In this document: piece after piece, positions 28,391-41,044 of the stretch
Layout of the letters: the number at the start of each line of letters is the position of its first letter
Numbering within the stretch: position 1 is the stretch's first letter
NCBI GenBank assembly: GCA_037043455.1
Contig: JAWPHD010003095.1
Location: forward strand, 1-64,000
Length of the DNA stretch: 64,000 bases
Direction: 5' to 3'
Source of the DNA: Cyrtodaria siliqua
Lineage: Eukaryota; Mollusca; Bivalvia; Adapedonta; Hiatellidae
Made by a program: the position numbers and the translations under genes
The notes under the pieces: model-generated
Seen by the model: only the letters and a program-made list of their open reading frames with translations
Told to the model about the DNA's origin: nothing
The model's database searches: none

Positions 28391-28392
28391 TA

Positions 28393-28870
28393 CACTCAAG
28401 TGATATGAAACAAAACACGGGAATTTCCGCTATATATTGTATATAATGCACACTTAATTGCACATAATATTCCAAAGAAATCCCAAGATGTTGTTTAAAA
28501 AGAAAGTTGCAGTTAACTAGAGAAAGGACACAACTGTGATGTTGTAGACGTTTAAATCACACTACACTTTGTAACAAGAACTTCATAAATGTTGAAGTAG
28601 CTCTTTGAAAAATTGAGCTAGTTCAGTACTGTATTTAACGTAAATAGTTTACAAAATGTTGCATCCCTAGTTTGCTCACATGAGCCAAACGCGTACTCTG
28701 TGAATAATGAAACATTGAAGGAATACTATTTGCTGTATTATTTGTTGTTTTAGTATTTTTTCCAAAAGGAAAGGTCTTACGTAGCCATGTACCATTCAAT
28801 TAAAAGCAGCATATTGTACATACAATATATAGCGGAAATTCCCGTGTTGCGCTTTCATATCACTTCAGTG
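28393..28870. mobile_element. Tc1/mariner-like MITE, copy 2 (478 bp, TA-flanked)
   Basis: Left end CACTCAAGTGATATGAAAC, right end inverse of CACTGAAGTGATATGAAAG; both run on into AACACGGGAATTTCCGCTAT. TA flanks both ends (28391-28392, 28871-28872). The interior matches the copy at 13221. No transposase, so it is non-autonomous. Confidence 0.85.
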
Positions 28871-29379
28871 TACTTATGTATCCTTACCCGGTCTGCGTGG
28901 CTCTTAATGTGTCGATGGGCTGCAGTTTATTGTATTATTGTTTTATTGTTTGGGACGCTAGTTTCAGTCAATGGGTTTTTAGCATTTTGACAATAGCCTA
29001 CTATTTATACTTTAATAGTGGTAAATAAAAATACCTTCAAGATTTAACATTTAGTTGAAAAATAATTACAGCCAACATAATAGCTTTTTGATAGAAGACA
29101 AACATTAACAGAACCTCTGGCCTCAGTCATAGTTCCAACATACCACAGAAATACACTACCTAATATATTGTACACAAACAGTAGTACAGTAGCCAAACTA
29201 AAAGATGTAGCGCTCTCAAGTTTGAGAACGTTACAAGGTGGGTCAACAGTCAAACATCTCACTAAGAATACAATCGCCTTCCTTGAAGACACATCAAACA
29301 ACGCGTGTGGACATACTGATAAACGTGCTAGAGAGTTAGTGTATGTCCATGTTAATTAAGAAAGCATGACTACATCAAC

Positions 29380-29640
29380 ACAGTCTAGGTTATTTAGAGC
29401 CGCCTTAGAGAGAGGGGAAGGATACATAGGAATCCGAGAACCATGCCCTACTCTTACTATCAAATAGTATGGATAGACCGATACACGGGACCGCCCGGTT
29501 TACGTCCCCGTCCGACGGACGAGGCTAAGGGAAAGTGTCTTGCACGAAACTCAGTGGCACCACGAACGACTGAACCCGGGGCCTCCGGTTACAAATCCGC
29601 CACGCTACCGATTCGTATAGACGACTGGTAAAGTACATGT
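29380..29640 (-). mobile_element. tRNA-derived SINE, near full length
   Basis: On the - strand the head has TAGCGTGGCGG (A-box-like) and CCGGGTTCAGTCG (B-box-like) at tRNA spacing. It continues into GACACTTTCCC, a central GTCCGTCGGACGGGGACGTA block, GGTCCCGTGTATCGG and a tail with GAGCCGCC-inverse sequence. It is the same family as 44735-44985. The + strand open frame at 29443-29631 is a shadow. Confidence 0.75.
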
Positions 29641-29859
29641 TACCTCACATATAACATAATGACACATTGTAGTTAGTTGGACACGACTCGTATTAAAGCA
29701 AATTAGAGTAAATAATTTAAATAAAAAAAGAATACATTTTTATTGAAACAGATGTCATATGTGGCTTACATGTGCTAAAAGTGTACTGTATCTGTAATCA
29801 AAGTGTTACTTGGAGCAACAATTTAAATTTGAAAAGCATCGTTCGAGCCGATTTTTGTA

Positions 29860-30078
29860 CTGAACCAAACAGCTAACGCACCAGTAGACAATACCTTTAA
29901 TGTATGAACTTATTATATGCCGACTGGTACCGTTGGAGACAGGTTTTTTAAATGTACAATCGTTATTGACAAGATATTTGTCTCGTTCAGAATGAAATTT
30001 GTTTTGATTTGTTGATTGTTATTATTGAAATATTAAAGGTATTAAATTATCTACTGGTGAGTTAGCTGTTTGGTTCAG
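29860..30078. mobile_element. TA-flanked MITE, second family (219 bp)
   Basis: Terminal inverted repeats of ~45 bp: the left begins CTGAACCAAACAGCTAACGC and the right is its inverse, ending GAGTTAGCTGTTTGGTTCAG. TA lies outside both ends. The interior is too short for a gene. Confidence 0.85.
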
Positions 30079-30118
30079 TATTTTTTCATTTACCACAAAA
30101 TGACGTCTCTGATATATA

Positions 30119-30410
30119 CTGAAAAGAAAAAGTGGGTATTTCCGCTATATAGTGTATGTTTAATATACTACTGCTATTCGCGAATGGAAACAGAGCGATA
30201 TTCGGAAAGAAGGTTTAAACAGCACCGAACACACCAATGGTTACCCATCGACAGAATGCGCATTTGGCTCAAGCAGGTGTCAGAGCAAACTTAGGATTTA
30301 ATTGCAATCTCTTAACATTAAACACAATACTGAAACGACTTTTTCAAGCGAAACTTCAACATTTATGAATTTCGTTTAACAAAGTATACTTTGAATAAAA
30401 GCTCTACTAC
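30119..30410 (+). mobile_element. Truncated copy of the 13221/28393 MITE family
   Basis: Begins TA|CTGAAAAGAAAAAGTGGG with TTTCCGCTATATAGTGTA, then follows the inverse of copy 1 (AAACTTCAACATTTATGAAT). The far terminal repeat is missing, so it is a decayed partial copy next to the second MITE family. Confidence 0.6.
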
Positions 30411-31785
30411 ATGACAGTGTTGTCCTTTCGGTAATTAGTTGTAGCCCACTTTTTGTACAAAACACTTTGAGATATATCTGGAATATTACGTGGAATAAGG
30501 TGTATATAATAGTGTGGTATAGGCAATTTTTTGATTATGCGTTTCTTTATAACTTGTTTAGGTACAAATAAAATTGTCGGAAACAAATGAGGAAAAAACG
30601 TTCTCAGAAGTAAGACCCCCAAACAATAGTTTGTTGACCAAACTCGAGATATATTCTGATGCAATATCGCCCACTCACGTGTTTAATCAGATTATATAAA
30701 AGAACAGGTAAGCTGTCGCATACTATGGATTAAGTACAATGCTTGTATTATTTTCCTGATTTAACATGGTCACATATTGTCATGACTATTCAACATCACG
30801 AGAACATTAGTCATAGCTGGGTTTCTGTAAATTGTACCGTCGAAAACCGATAATATACATGCAATCATACCTATAATAATATTACCGAGTTAATTTTAAT
30901 TTAAATGGGTTTTACGGCACCGCAATATATGGGACCAAGACGTATGTGAATTTTCTGGATTTGAGCTTCATTTAAATCCAAAAAAAAAATGGGGCTTCAC
31001 AACCGCTGGAGAAACAGAATTACTGCGCCGAACTCCAGCTTATCTGGTCAGAAATTCCCCTCTCTTCTTGCTCACATAATAAGTCAAAAGTAAGGTTACT
31101 TTGAGAAGAAGAAAATAGATACAAATAGAATGCTTTAGTTGTATGTCTGACAAAAGGAAAAAAAATATTTGCTCCATTTTTAAAAAATATGCATTTTCTT
31201 TGCTTTAGCATACATCTGCAATGTAAAAGACAGATGATACAGAAAATACATACACAGCCATATTGTTTTCATACCTGGGTCACATAATGAAGTGGAGAAA
31301 CACCCAACCTGGCTAATATATGTATTCTATTGTTTTAAATTACTGATCTTGGACATCTTGGAGATAGTAAACCAACACCAAGGTATGCTGCATAGTTTGA
31401 AGATCAGATTATTCAAAACCTCACAGGGAAAGTTAATTGTGGTTTGAGACCATTACCAGTAATTATTTTACAATACATGGAGCAGTAATAGGGTGGTGGC
31501 ATACACAAATTTAGCCTTGAATTTCAATATGTGAATATCGTCTAACTAGTCTCAATAAGGTAACCATCGTCAATTGTTCTTATATTACGTATTCCACCCC
31601 GCCCCTCCCCGCCCCCTTGTTTTGGAACTTAAAACTGCATTTTTGTTCTGAAGGTAATATAAAAATAGTTATCATTCAGGAAAGGGATTTGTCTATGAAG
31701 ATTGTTTTCAAGTTATAAAGTACTGTTATATAAAGCTAAGGTACTCATACCGATGGCTAGCTGCGAAAATTGACATAAGTATCGG
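30411..31785. other. Intergenic, nothing recognised
   Basis: AT-rich. Open frames at 30407-30664 and 31020-31211 show no similarity that I recognise. Confidence 0.45.
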
Positions 31786-32855
31786 TCCAATTAACATATT
31801 GACAAAAGTATCATGTCAATCGACAGATTGACATAAGTATCGTGCAAATAGACGATTCGCATAAGTATCGTGCCAATCAACATGTTGACATAAGTATCGT
31901 ATCAATCGACAGATCGACAGATTGACACAGGTATCGTGCAAATCAAAGACTGACATAAGTATCGTGCCTACCAACACATTGACATAAGTATCGTCATAAT
32001 CAATATATTGACATAAGTATCGTGCCAATCGACATATTGACGTAAGTGTCGTGCCAATCAAAGATTGACATAGTATCGTGCCAATCAAAGATCGACATAG
32101 TACTGTGTCAATCAACAGCTTGACATAAGTATCGTGCCAATCAACATATTGACATAAGTATCGTGCCAATCAACATATTGCAATAAGTATCGTTCCAATC
32201 GAGATATTGGCATAAGTATTGTATTGACATACGTATTGTGCCAATCGACATATTGATATTGACATACGTATCATGTTAATCAACATATCGACATAAGTAT
32301 CATGTCAGTCAACATATTGACACAAATATCGTCACAATCGACATACTGACATAATTAATCAACATACTAACATATGTTTCGTGTCAATCAACATATTTTT
32401 TTGACATAGTAATCAACATACTGATATAAGTATCGTGTCAATATGTTCATAAATATTGTCCTAATCGACATATTGACATAATTAATCAACATACTGACAT
32501 ACGTATCATGCGAATCAACATACTGACATAGTAATCAACATATTGACATAAATATCGTCCCAATCGACATATTGACATAATTAATCAACATACTGACATA
32601 CCTATCGTACCAATCAACGTATTGACATAGTAATCAACAAATATTGACATAAGTATCGTGCCAATCAAACATATGGACATACATATTGTCCCAATCGATA
32701 TATTGACATAATCAACATACTGACATACGTATCGTGCCAATTAAAATATTGACATAGTAATGAACATATTGACATAAATATCGTCCCAGTCAACATATTG
32801 ACATAATAATCAACATATATTGATATAAGTATCGTGCCAATCAATAGATTAAGCA
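31786..32855. repeat. Minisatellite, ~29-bp unit, about 36 copies
   Basis: Units are variants of CATATTGACATAAGTATCGT with GCCAATCGA, many shortened or with variants such as GACATAATTAATCAACAT. Open frames on the - strand here (LARYLCQYVDWHDT type) translate the repeat. Confidence 0.9.
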
Positions 32856-33482
32856 AACAAAAAGAAGAGGTCTGTTTTATCTTCTTGTTTTTCTTTATAA
32901 TTCTTCAAATCTATACTTACATGTTTCCTGAACGTTATATTACATTGAAGCTCAAAAGAAGTATACATCAAAGCCACTCAGATGAACATTAGATGTTCAA
33001 AAGTATTAGATCAGAACAGTTATACTGACCTCAGTCCTGTGTGTTATGGAACACAGTTCTTCTAGTGTGAAAATTGCATCACTGAACTATTAGGACTGCA
33101 TGTTTTAATGCAATACGAGAAGTATTTTCTCCCTTGAATACTTGTGTTCTGTTAAAGAAACTAACCCTCCAAATAACGCCAAAATTGCACTACAAAATCG
33201 TTTATCAAAACTCTAGCCATGTGTTCAGGTCATATAATAACGTATCTGTGCCAACTAAAAGTATAGGTTTATTCAACAATGTTTAAAATACCCGAGTATG
33301 CGTAAAATGAATTTTGAGTTGGTAACTCTTTAATTCGATGCTCCAGATTTGGGGTTTGGTCTGGCTGGTAAAGTGGTTTATATTCGTCTATAGAGTTTGG
33401 TTCAAAATAATTAAATTATATATATATATATATACCTCGTCGTCATTATGTTAAGAAACGGTGTATATATGTTGGGTATATA
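32856..33482. other. Intergenic, nothing recognised
   Basis: AT-rich with a (TA)n tract at 33415-33432. It ends at the 3' end of the LINE remnant on the - strand. Confidence 0.5.
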
Positions 33483-33767
33483 GAACAGAACAGAACATAT
33501 TCTTTATTCACTTAAACTTTACAGTTTTTCGTGATACACAAAAGCATATACATACATTCAGTCTACACGTGAATAGTTATGGTGTATGACAATACATTCA
33601 AAATAAATTGAATCAAATAAATATAAATTCAGAGGTATAATAAATATTGGATGCACTCCTATTAGCAATTTCAGTCTAAGTGGAACTGACACTAATCACA
33701 ATATACAGTAGGGAATAACCCTCCGTCCAGAAAATCTAATTTTCTTAGTAAATAAGTTAGGTCGCTA

Positions 33768-34763
33768 TCAAATATTATTATTGTTTAAACGATTTATACG
33801 AAGCAAAAATGCTTTATTGATAAATTTGCTTAGCAGAAGTATTTCTGATTTGTTATTACTTTGAAGGAGAAGCGTAAATTTATACATACTAGGTCTATGT
33901 CTATAGAAACGCTTTAAATACACTGTTCTTAAATCTGAATACAAGGGACATATAAACACAAAATGATACTCGTCTTCTACTTCATTTGTAACACAAAGCT
34001 GACATACACGATTATTTCTTTCAATTCTTTCTCTGCCGAATCGACCAGAATGAATGCGTAAATGATGTGCCGATAAGCGTAATTTTGATAGAGATGTTCG
34101 TAAGCTCCTAGAGATAATAATATCCAAGTAAGATTCAAATGCTAAGTTTTCTTTAACTACCTTATACAACATAAGTACCTGATTCGTATCAACTCTGGCT
34201 CTAAATTCTTGTAAAAATTCATCCAGTAGTCTTTGTTTAAAAATACATAAAAATGCATTGATATTTTCTACATTTTGGTCCTTCCAAACATACATAAAAC
34301 CATATTTCTCTAGCAACATTTTAACCTTAAGAAACCAGTTTGTATATCCCTTTTCTAGGTCTTGTAACGAAGACTCTCTAATGTATTTTATAATGATATT
34401 TTCACTATTGCATATTTTTAACCAGAACTTGATAATACGTACATATCTATTTATATAAAGTGGAAATCGCCCCAGTTCCCCATAAACAGCACAATTGCTT
34501 GTGGATAGTCTAACTCCCAATACTTGTTTACAGAACCTTAAATGTAAATTTTCCAATGGTTTAGACTTTGAGAAGCCCCATACTTCGCTCCCGTAATTTA
34601 TAGTTGATGAAACAAATGCATCAAATAATTGTAAAGCTAGTTTCGGTTTAGTCTCATGTATTTTCAACTTGGCAGTAAGCGCATTCATTGCCTTTAGACC
34701 TTTACCATATAATGTATTTGTATTTAGATTAAACGTACCAGTATAGTTAAATGTTACCCCCAA
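33768..34763 (-). pseudogene. LINE ORF2 C-terminal part
   Basis: 331 codons starting at GVTFNYTG, with LQLFDAFVSSTINYGSEVWG typical of the RT thumb region, and a Cys/His knuckle CQLCVTNEVEDEYHFVFICP near the end. It follows the FADD fragment in another frame. Not a host gene. Confidence 0.85.
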
Positions 34764-34767
34764 ATAG

Positions 34768-35105
34768 TTAAAAATCGTTTAGTGCTTCAATAACCTCGCC
34801 TCCATATTTCCATTGTTCATTTCTTTTAATTACACCCCGTTTGCGAAATACAACGATTTTCGTTTTAGCCACATTAACTTCTAAGTTCCATTTTTTACAA
34901 TATTCTTCTAGCCTATCCAATGATGCTTGCAAATCTTCTGGCGTTAGACCTATCAAAACCATATCGTCTGCAAAAAGTAGCAATATAATACAAATATCCC
35001 TAAAATTAATTCCACAATCTTGTCTGTTTTGAATAAAAAGTTCCAGGTCTTCTACAAATAGTGAAAATAACATAGGAGAATTTATCTCCCCTTGTCTATT
35101 GATTA
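34768..35105 (-). pseudogene. LINE reverse transcriptase fragment (FADD motif)
   Basis: The frame reads RQGEINSPMLFSLFVEDLEL and then ILLLFADDMVLIGLTPEDLQ. FADD is the catalytic Y/F-A-D-D box and RQGE..SP is the preceding RT motif, so this is the RT core end. It stops at ALNDF with a frameshift before the downstream part resumes as GVTFNYTG. Confidence 0.85.
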
Positions 35106-36243
35106 GTTGTTGATGGCGGGACAGCTACTTTAAAGTAAGGTATGATTATCATAATTAGCGAATGCTTGCAATAGGATTATCATAGTCAGCGAATGCTTGC
35201 AAGAGTATGCCCTAACGAGGCAATTAAATGAGGGCATAGTGACAGTGCTGCAGCTGGACACAAACTTATGTTGGTGACGTTTACCAACCTGTTAGCATGT
35301 TATGAACACGAGAATAATAGCTCTTATGGTGTGTACCTACGATATATATAGTATGGGACGCAAACATAAAGAGCTTGTTAACTTTTTACATGGTTTATAT
35401 ATACTCTGTAAAAGAAGTTTTGGACCATGGCAGTGTTCGAACGCGTACAATGATCGCTGAACCTTGACATTCGACCATAACCCTTATTATCTCAGTTGAT
35501 AATTCACAATAGATCAACAATCAACAATAATTATCGTTTACAATGAAAGTTTGCGAAAAAAAAAAAAAAAAATTATTTGTTACTCAAATGTGTCCGTAAC
35601 TGTTACTTTTAATGGATATTGCAACATTTTTTACAGACCCTTTGTGTATTCGCGATATTTTTTTAAAATCAAAACTTGTTTGGAATTTAATGTTTCTGGT
35701 ACCAAATTAACCGGGTAGGGTAGACCTTGGTTACTAAAAAAAGATACTTAAATTCTGTCCACTAGTTTTATTTTTATATGACTTTATATACCCTGGTCCA
35801 AAACTTTTACCGAATATATTATACTGTATGACATGAGGCATTAATAATATGCTTACGATTTAATGCTTGCTTTTGAAAATGTTTTATGAATGTATACGAA
35901 TTAAAATCTTCTTGTATTTGTTTTGTCAGCATGATATATAGGTCGAATGTATGGGGTTTACTTCGCTTTTAATAATATATCAGTCGTATCACGACTTATT
36001 GTAGTAGTGGTCTCCATGCTAAACTATAATATTATAGTGCTGCCCCACTGTATTACCATTCCGTAGACACATGACATGATCAATATTAATATATATTATC
36101 AAGTTAAAATTATGACATTAATGGTTCAAGGGCTCATTGATGCTAGATTAATCATAGTTCAACACTTCAACAGCTGTTGCTGTGAACAGATTATTGCATA
36201 CATAGAATAACTTATATTTGTATACAGGACCGACATCAATAAA
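35106..36243. other. Intergenic, nothing recognised
   Basis: AT-rich with a poly(A) run at about 35558. Between the LINE remnant and the next minisatellite. A 27-bp stretch (AGCGAATGCTTGCAA) is duplicated at 35157 and 35188. Confidence 0.5.
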
Positions 36244-36395
36244 TTACAATTCAGAGTGGACACCCATATGTACCATAAAACAGAACTGACAACCACATAC
36301 CATAATACAGAAATGACAACCACGTACCATAAAACAGAAATGGCAACCAAACACCATAAAACAGAAATGACAACCACATACCATACAAAGTTGCG
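36244..36395. repeat. Minisatellite of ACCACATACCATAA type, small array
   Basis: About five units of ACAACCACATACCATAAAAC plus AGAAATG. Same family as the arrays at 40305, 41990, 60353 and 60885. The - strand frames here are Trp/Cys/Val-rich repeat translations. Confidence 0.85.
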
Positions 36396-36749
36396 CGCAA
36401 CATGGTGTCTCGCCTGAAGTGACGTGTCCATCAAACATGTTTCAAATGACCTTCATTTTGATAAAATCGAGGGTTTATGCAACATCAAATATCTCTGTCT
36501 GCATTCAAAAAGGTAGTTCATAGTTTTCCTTAGACCAGATTCGGTCAAAAAAATAGATGTGTGTCCATATCAGTTTGTTACTTCATTATGCTAAATATAG
36601 GCTGTACTTATAGACAGTGTTCCTTTAAAAAGTTAATTTCATATTGAACATGTTTAGCCTGCAAAAACATCTACTATTATAATTGGGAAGTATCATGTTA
36701 CACAGAGGCTGTTGTTTTTTCTGCTGTCACAAATTGACCTTTTAATCTA

Positions 36750-39060
36750 GGCATATCTCCTTATTGTTGATAAACGTATTCGACATTTGTTTTCGAAAGG
36801 TCCTAAATATAGATTACCTTCAGCTATTGATTTTAATGCCTGTCGTGCCCAGATCGCCCACTCCATTGAAGATTTTAGTATAAAAGGTGTCGTAGAGAAC
36901 ATGCGGACCCAAACTCGCTTTCTACTTGGAAAAAGTCAATTCTTAAAATTATAGATACACGTATTAACTTGTATAATGCTAACCCCTCTATACTTCCTCC
37001 GAGACCTAGGTTTTCTTTTCGTAATTAAAAATCGGGAATTCAGGAATTTCATAATAAATTTGTTTTAGTTCCTGCAGATAAAGCAGCTTATAATGTAATT
37101 ATTGTTTGACGCCTACATTACGTCAATGTTTTATCTCAGGAACTCGGCAGCACCAATTCGTATACTCCAGTTAATTCTACTGAGGATGATGTTTCCGCAC
37201 ATATCACTCGGTGCACTACTTTTAAGGCTAAAACAAACTGCCTACTATGTACTGGGTTCCTAAATTACCTAAAAATCCGTACAAGGCTCGCTTTATTTCA
37301 AATTCTAGTGCCTGCACCACAACAAACATCTCCAAACGTTTAACTTCTTGTCTTACTGCCGTTAAAGATCACGTTAGACTATATTGTGATAAAACTTATG
37401 AAAACTCTGGGATTAATTTATTTTGGTCTATAAAAGATTCAGGAGACGTTCTTGATAACATTTTCAATAAAGGTCAAGTTTCATCAATAAGCACTTATCA
37501 CTTCTCTACACTCTATACAACCTTACCACATCACCTTATTAAAAACAAGTTAATTTCTCTTATTCAAAAAACATTCGCTAGAGATACATTTTTGGCATGT
37601 AATAGTATTAAAGCGTATTTTACTAACGGCAGTTCAGACAATTATACTATGTGGACTTGCTAAGTAGTTTGTGAAGCACTCATCTTCCTATTAGATAATA
37701 TTTTCGTCAGGTATGGAACCACCGTTTATAGACAAATTGTTGGTATCCCTATGGGTACGAACTGTGCACCACTTGTCGCAGGTTTTTTATTTTGCTATGA
37801 AAGAGATTTCATGTGGAGTCTTTTACCAGATACCCAGGCAGATGTTATTGAAGCCTTTAATGACACAGGTATCTGGATGAAATATTGAACATTGACAACA
37901 CTTTCTTTCCAACTATGGTTAATAATATTTATCCTAAAGAACTTCAGCTTAACAAAGCTAATATATATGATAATAACGCTTCTTTTCTTGATTTAGATCT
38001 CTCGATTAAAAATGGTGAAATAATTAGCAAAATCTATGGCAAGAGAGATGATTTTAATTTTGACATTGTTAATTATCCCCACTTGGATGGGGATGTTCCC
38101 CGAGCAACTTCTTATGCGTGTATGTGTCTCAACTTATTCGTTTTTCAAGAGCTTGTTCTCGAGTTGAGGACTTCAATATTCGTAATATTTGTAAAACTAA
38201 AAAGCTACTCAATCAGGGTTACCGTTACCATAAACTTCGTAAAACCTTTGCAAAATTTTATTATCGCAACCCTGATCTTCTTTCCAAATATAAAAGTAAT
38301 TTAATGACTCTTCTGCGACAAGGACTATCACAACCTGACTTCTATGGGAATGTGATCTATAAACTTCTAAGATTCTTGGTCATGATCACTTTCATACTAT
38401 CTTTGTTAAACTTGTTAAAAAGTTTATCAAAAGAGGTTATGATCCTATCATTTTGCAACGTACTGCATGCTTGGTAGTCGACCTTTTTACAGTTCGCCAC
38501 TATGCTTTCCTCTTTAATTGTACGATGACCGGACAGGCTGTGGACCCTATGATGACGCCTACTTTGGGACGGTGGCGTTTGATGTTTGTCTATGACTTTT
38601 CTTGTCGTGCTCTTAATGGTTTATTCTCTTGTTGCTCTGGCTTCTGCCAAGTCATTGAGTACCTTCACTGTGGCTTTCTAGGCTATTTGTTTTGTATTAT
38701 ATTTACACGAGGATATTTGTGTTTTACTTATATTGCCTACTGATGCTGCCTTGTTGGTTAGAGATTAGATCATGGCGGGGATTTCTTTATTTATACTGTC
38801 CCGTTTTAATGGAATGACAGAAGGGTAAGAGTGAGGTTTGGTGCACCCTAGAACCGGTTTAAACACCCAGTGGCCTACTTTGCCACTGACCGTTCCAAGG
38901 CGGTAGCCCTATTGTCAACCCTTTTGTGTTTGTGATGTTTACCTTTATTACTTTTGCCTTCTTGATTGTCTGTTTGCATGTTTGTTTCTGTATTTTGTGG
39001 TTGACTGCCCTCCTTGAATGTTACTTTCCCTGTCCGATCTTTTTATATTTCTTGTCATCA
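36750..39060 (+). mobile_element. Decayed Penelope-like retroelement
   Basis: A degenerate Penelope-like reverse transcriptase (36765-38560) is followed by a 3' UTR of ~500 bp that recurs at 18331-20650 and 25183-25790. Frameshifts and stops break the ORF. No GIY-YIG endonuclease could be seen on either side; it may be lost or absent in this lineage. The 5' end at about 36750 is a truncation or is too decayed to read. Confidence 0.82.
36765..38560 (+). pseudogene. Penelope-like reverse transcriptase pseudogene
   Basis: Successive frames read DKRIRHLFSKGPKYRLPSAI, then FVLVPADKAAYNVIIV with an in-frame TGA, WVPKLPKNPYKARFISNSSA, YHFSTLYTTLPHHLIKNKLI, RQIVGIPMGTNCAPLVAG and LNIDN..FFPTMVNNIYPKE. 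These are the RT motifs of Penelope-like elements in order. The catalytic box reads R-Y-L-D-E (37869 onward) where Y-L-D-D is expected, besides a frameshift there. At least four frame breaks; not functional. Confidence 0.85.
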
Positions 39061-39284
39061 CAAATTAATGCTGGTATCTGCTTGTTATGCAATAAAAGGC
39101 CAGGTTTCAGTATAAAAACTCCACATGGCCTTTTTTCTAATCATTATTCTACCAAAGAGGTTTAATCACAAATTTAGCATTTTTAAAGCATTTGTAAACT
39201 CAACCTTTCGCATGTCAATACATTAAACATTACAATTGTATCATGTATTTATTTTCTATGTTAATAAGATGTCTATGTCAAATT

Positions 39285-39460
39285 AGATGTTGTTTAACGG
39301 CTCATCAACACATTATAGGTTGTTTACAGCCACCCCAGAGAGAAGGGAAGGATACACAGGAATCCAGGAACCTGCCCTACTCTTACTATCAAATAGATTC
39401 CTAAGGTTCTTTAATGTTCTTGGAGGATAGACTCCAATACATGGGACCGCAAGTATAAAA
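39285..39460 (-). mobile_element. SINE tail fragment
   Basis: GTTTAACGGCTCATCAACAC, then CCCCAGAGAGAAGGGAAGGA and ATACATGGGACCG are the inverse of the 3' two thirds of the SINE at 44735. The tRNA-like head is absent. Confidence 0.7.
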
Positions 39461-40159
39461 ACATAATTAGTTTGTGTTCGTTTTATAAGCTCAAAGTAAC
39501 AGTGTCCCTTTAAATAGAAGAATTATTTCAGTAAACTTGATTATTTTGTAATTTTTGTCAACATTAAACATTTTAAGTGCTAAACCTGTAAATGTAAAAT
39601 CGACTTTATTGTCATTGTCACTGAATCATCATTGTCATTTTTTTTTCCTGCAATTAAGTGAGGAAGTGTCGAATGACGGGAGGTGTACAGTACTTGTTCT
39701 ACCCAGAAAAAGTGGGTGGTCTGCCTCCACCACAAAAAATCGAACGTCATAATATAACCTTAAATGATGTAAAACACCATAAAAACAAACAAATATTATT
39801 TATTTCCAGAATCTTTACCCATTTTGCAATTTTGGATATCAAGGGGTCAGTGCAAAACTATTGTAACTACATATGAATAAAGAAGGAGATACAATAGTTC
39901 TGCACTGAACCCTCAATATATAGCAATGAAAAAGTCCAGGTGTTTACATTTTAATCTGCACAGCTTATCAGTGGCTGTCAAGTGTATATGGTTCAGTATA
40001 ATTGCGTCAATTACCAGCTTGTCAGCTTTCATTGTTTTTTAATCTAAGCATATCAGAAAATGTATGCATATTATAATTAATGTACTGTTCGCTACTATGG
40101 GCGTTTCAGTGGCTGGAAGTTATTAAAATAAGAATTCTGTCCAGTGAGTTTAGATATGA
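39461..40159. other. Intergenic, nothing recognised
   Basis: AT-rich. Two overlapping open frames at 39555-39876 lack similarity. Confidence 0.45.
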
Positions 40160-40225
40160 ATCGAACTGAATGTTGTTTAACGGCACATCAACACAGTGTA
40201 GGTTAATTAGAGCCGCCACAGAGTA
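40160..40225 (-). mobile_element. Short SINE tail fragment
   Basis: GAATGTTGTTTAACGGCACA with GAGCCGCCACAGAG matches the inverse of the end of the SINE at 44735. Confidence 0.55.
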
Positions 40226-40264
40226 ATACAATATGTTGACGCCGTCGAGCCCACCAACATTAGC

Positions 40265-40312
40265 CCCGCCTATGTCTCGCATTTTTTCAAAAAAGCGAGA
40301 CAAAAACTGGCA
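40265..40312 (-). repeat. Hairpin head of TGTCTCGC-type element, fragment
   Basis: TATGTCTCGCATTTTTTCAA followed by AAAAGCGAGACAAAAA is the inverse of the palindromic head seen at 45432 and 46562. Only the head remains. Confidence 0.5.
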
Positions 40313-41030
40313 ACCACATACCATAATGCAGAAATGACAACCACATACCATAAAACAGAAATAAAACAGAAATGGCAACCACATACCATAAAACAGGAAT
40401 GGCAACCACATACCATAATACAGAAATGACACAACCACATACCATTATACAGAAATGACAAACCACATACAATAATAGAAACGACAACCACATACCACAA
40501 TACAGACACAACCACATACCATAATACAGAAATGACAACATTCCACAATACAGAAATGACAAAACCACATATCATAATACAGAAATGACAACCACATACC
40601 ATAATACAGAAATGACACAACCACATACCATTAATAAACAGAAATGACTCAACCACATACCAAAATGACCACATACCATAATACAGAAGTGAAACAACCA
40701 CATATCATAAAACTGACACAACCACATACCATAATACAGAAATGACACAACCACATACCATAATACAGAAATGACACAACCACATACCATAATATAGAAA
40801 TTACACAACCACATACCATAATACAGAAACGACAACCACATACCAAACAAGAAATATTACTGTACCATAATACAGAACTGAAACAACCACATACCATAAT
40901 ACTGACACAACCACATACCATAATACAGAAATGACACAACCACATACCATAATATAGAAATTACACAACCACATACCATAATACAGAAACGAAAACCACA
41001 TACCAAACAAGAAATATCACTGTAAGTGAT
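40305..41030. repeat. Minisatellite of ACCACATACCATAA type, large array
   Basis: About 26 units of ACAACCACATACCATAATAC plus AGAAATGAC (28-30 bp), with a segmental duplication of ~120 bp at 40790-41015. All - strand open frames (WYVVVSFLYYGMWL type) are translations of this repeat. Confidence 0.92.
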
Positions 41031-41044
41031 AAATGCCCCCGAAG

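Larger units (their letters stand above)
33483..35105 (-). mobile_element. 5'-truncated non-LTR retrotransposon (LINE)
   Basis: The copy starts inside the reverse transcriptase domain at about 35105 and ends at a short tail repeat, TGTTCTGTTCTGTTC on the - strand, at about 33490. It holds two ORF2 pieces separated by a frameshift near 34765. 5' truncation and a simple tail are usual for LINE insertion by target-primed reverse transcription. Family: LINE of the CR1/L2/Rex1-like kind by C-terminal zinc-knuckle type; exact clade uncertain. Confidence 0.85.

Noticed and set aside
29545..29615. Possible tRNA gene on the - strand
   Set aside because: A- and B-box-like motifs are present, but the sequence continues into a SINE body that recurs at other sites, and no clean cloverleaf with acceptor stem is seen.
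31816..32856. - strand frames of LARYLCQYVDWHDT type
   Set aside because: They translate the 29-bp minisatellite.
33768..34763. 331-codon frame as a possible host gene
   Set aside because: Its motifs and the FADD fragment just upstream show it is the end of a LINE ORF2.
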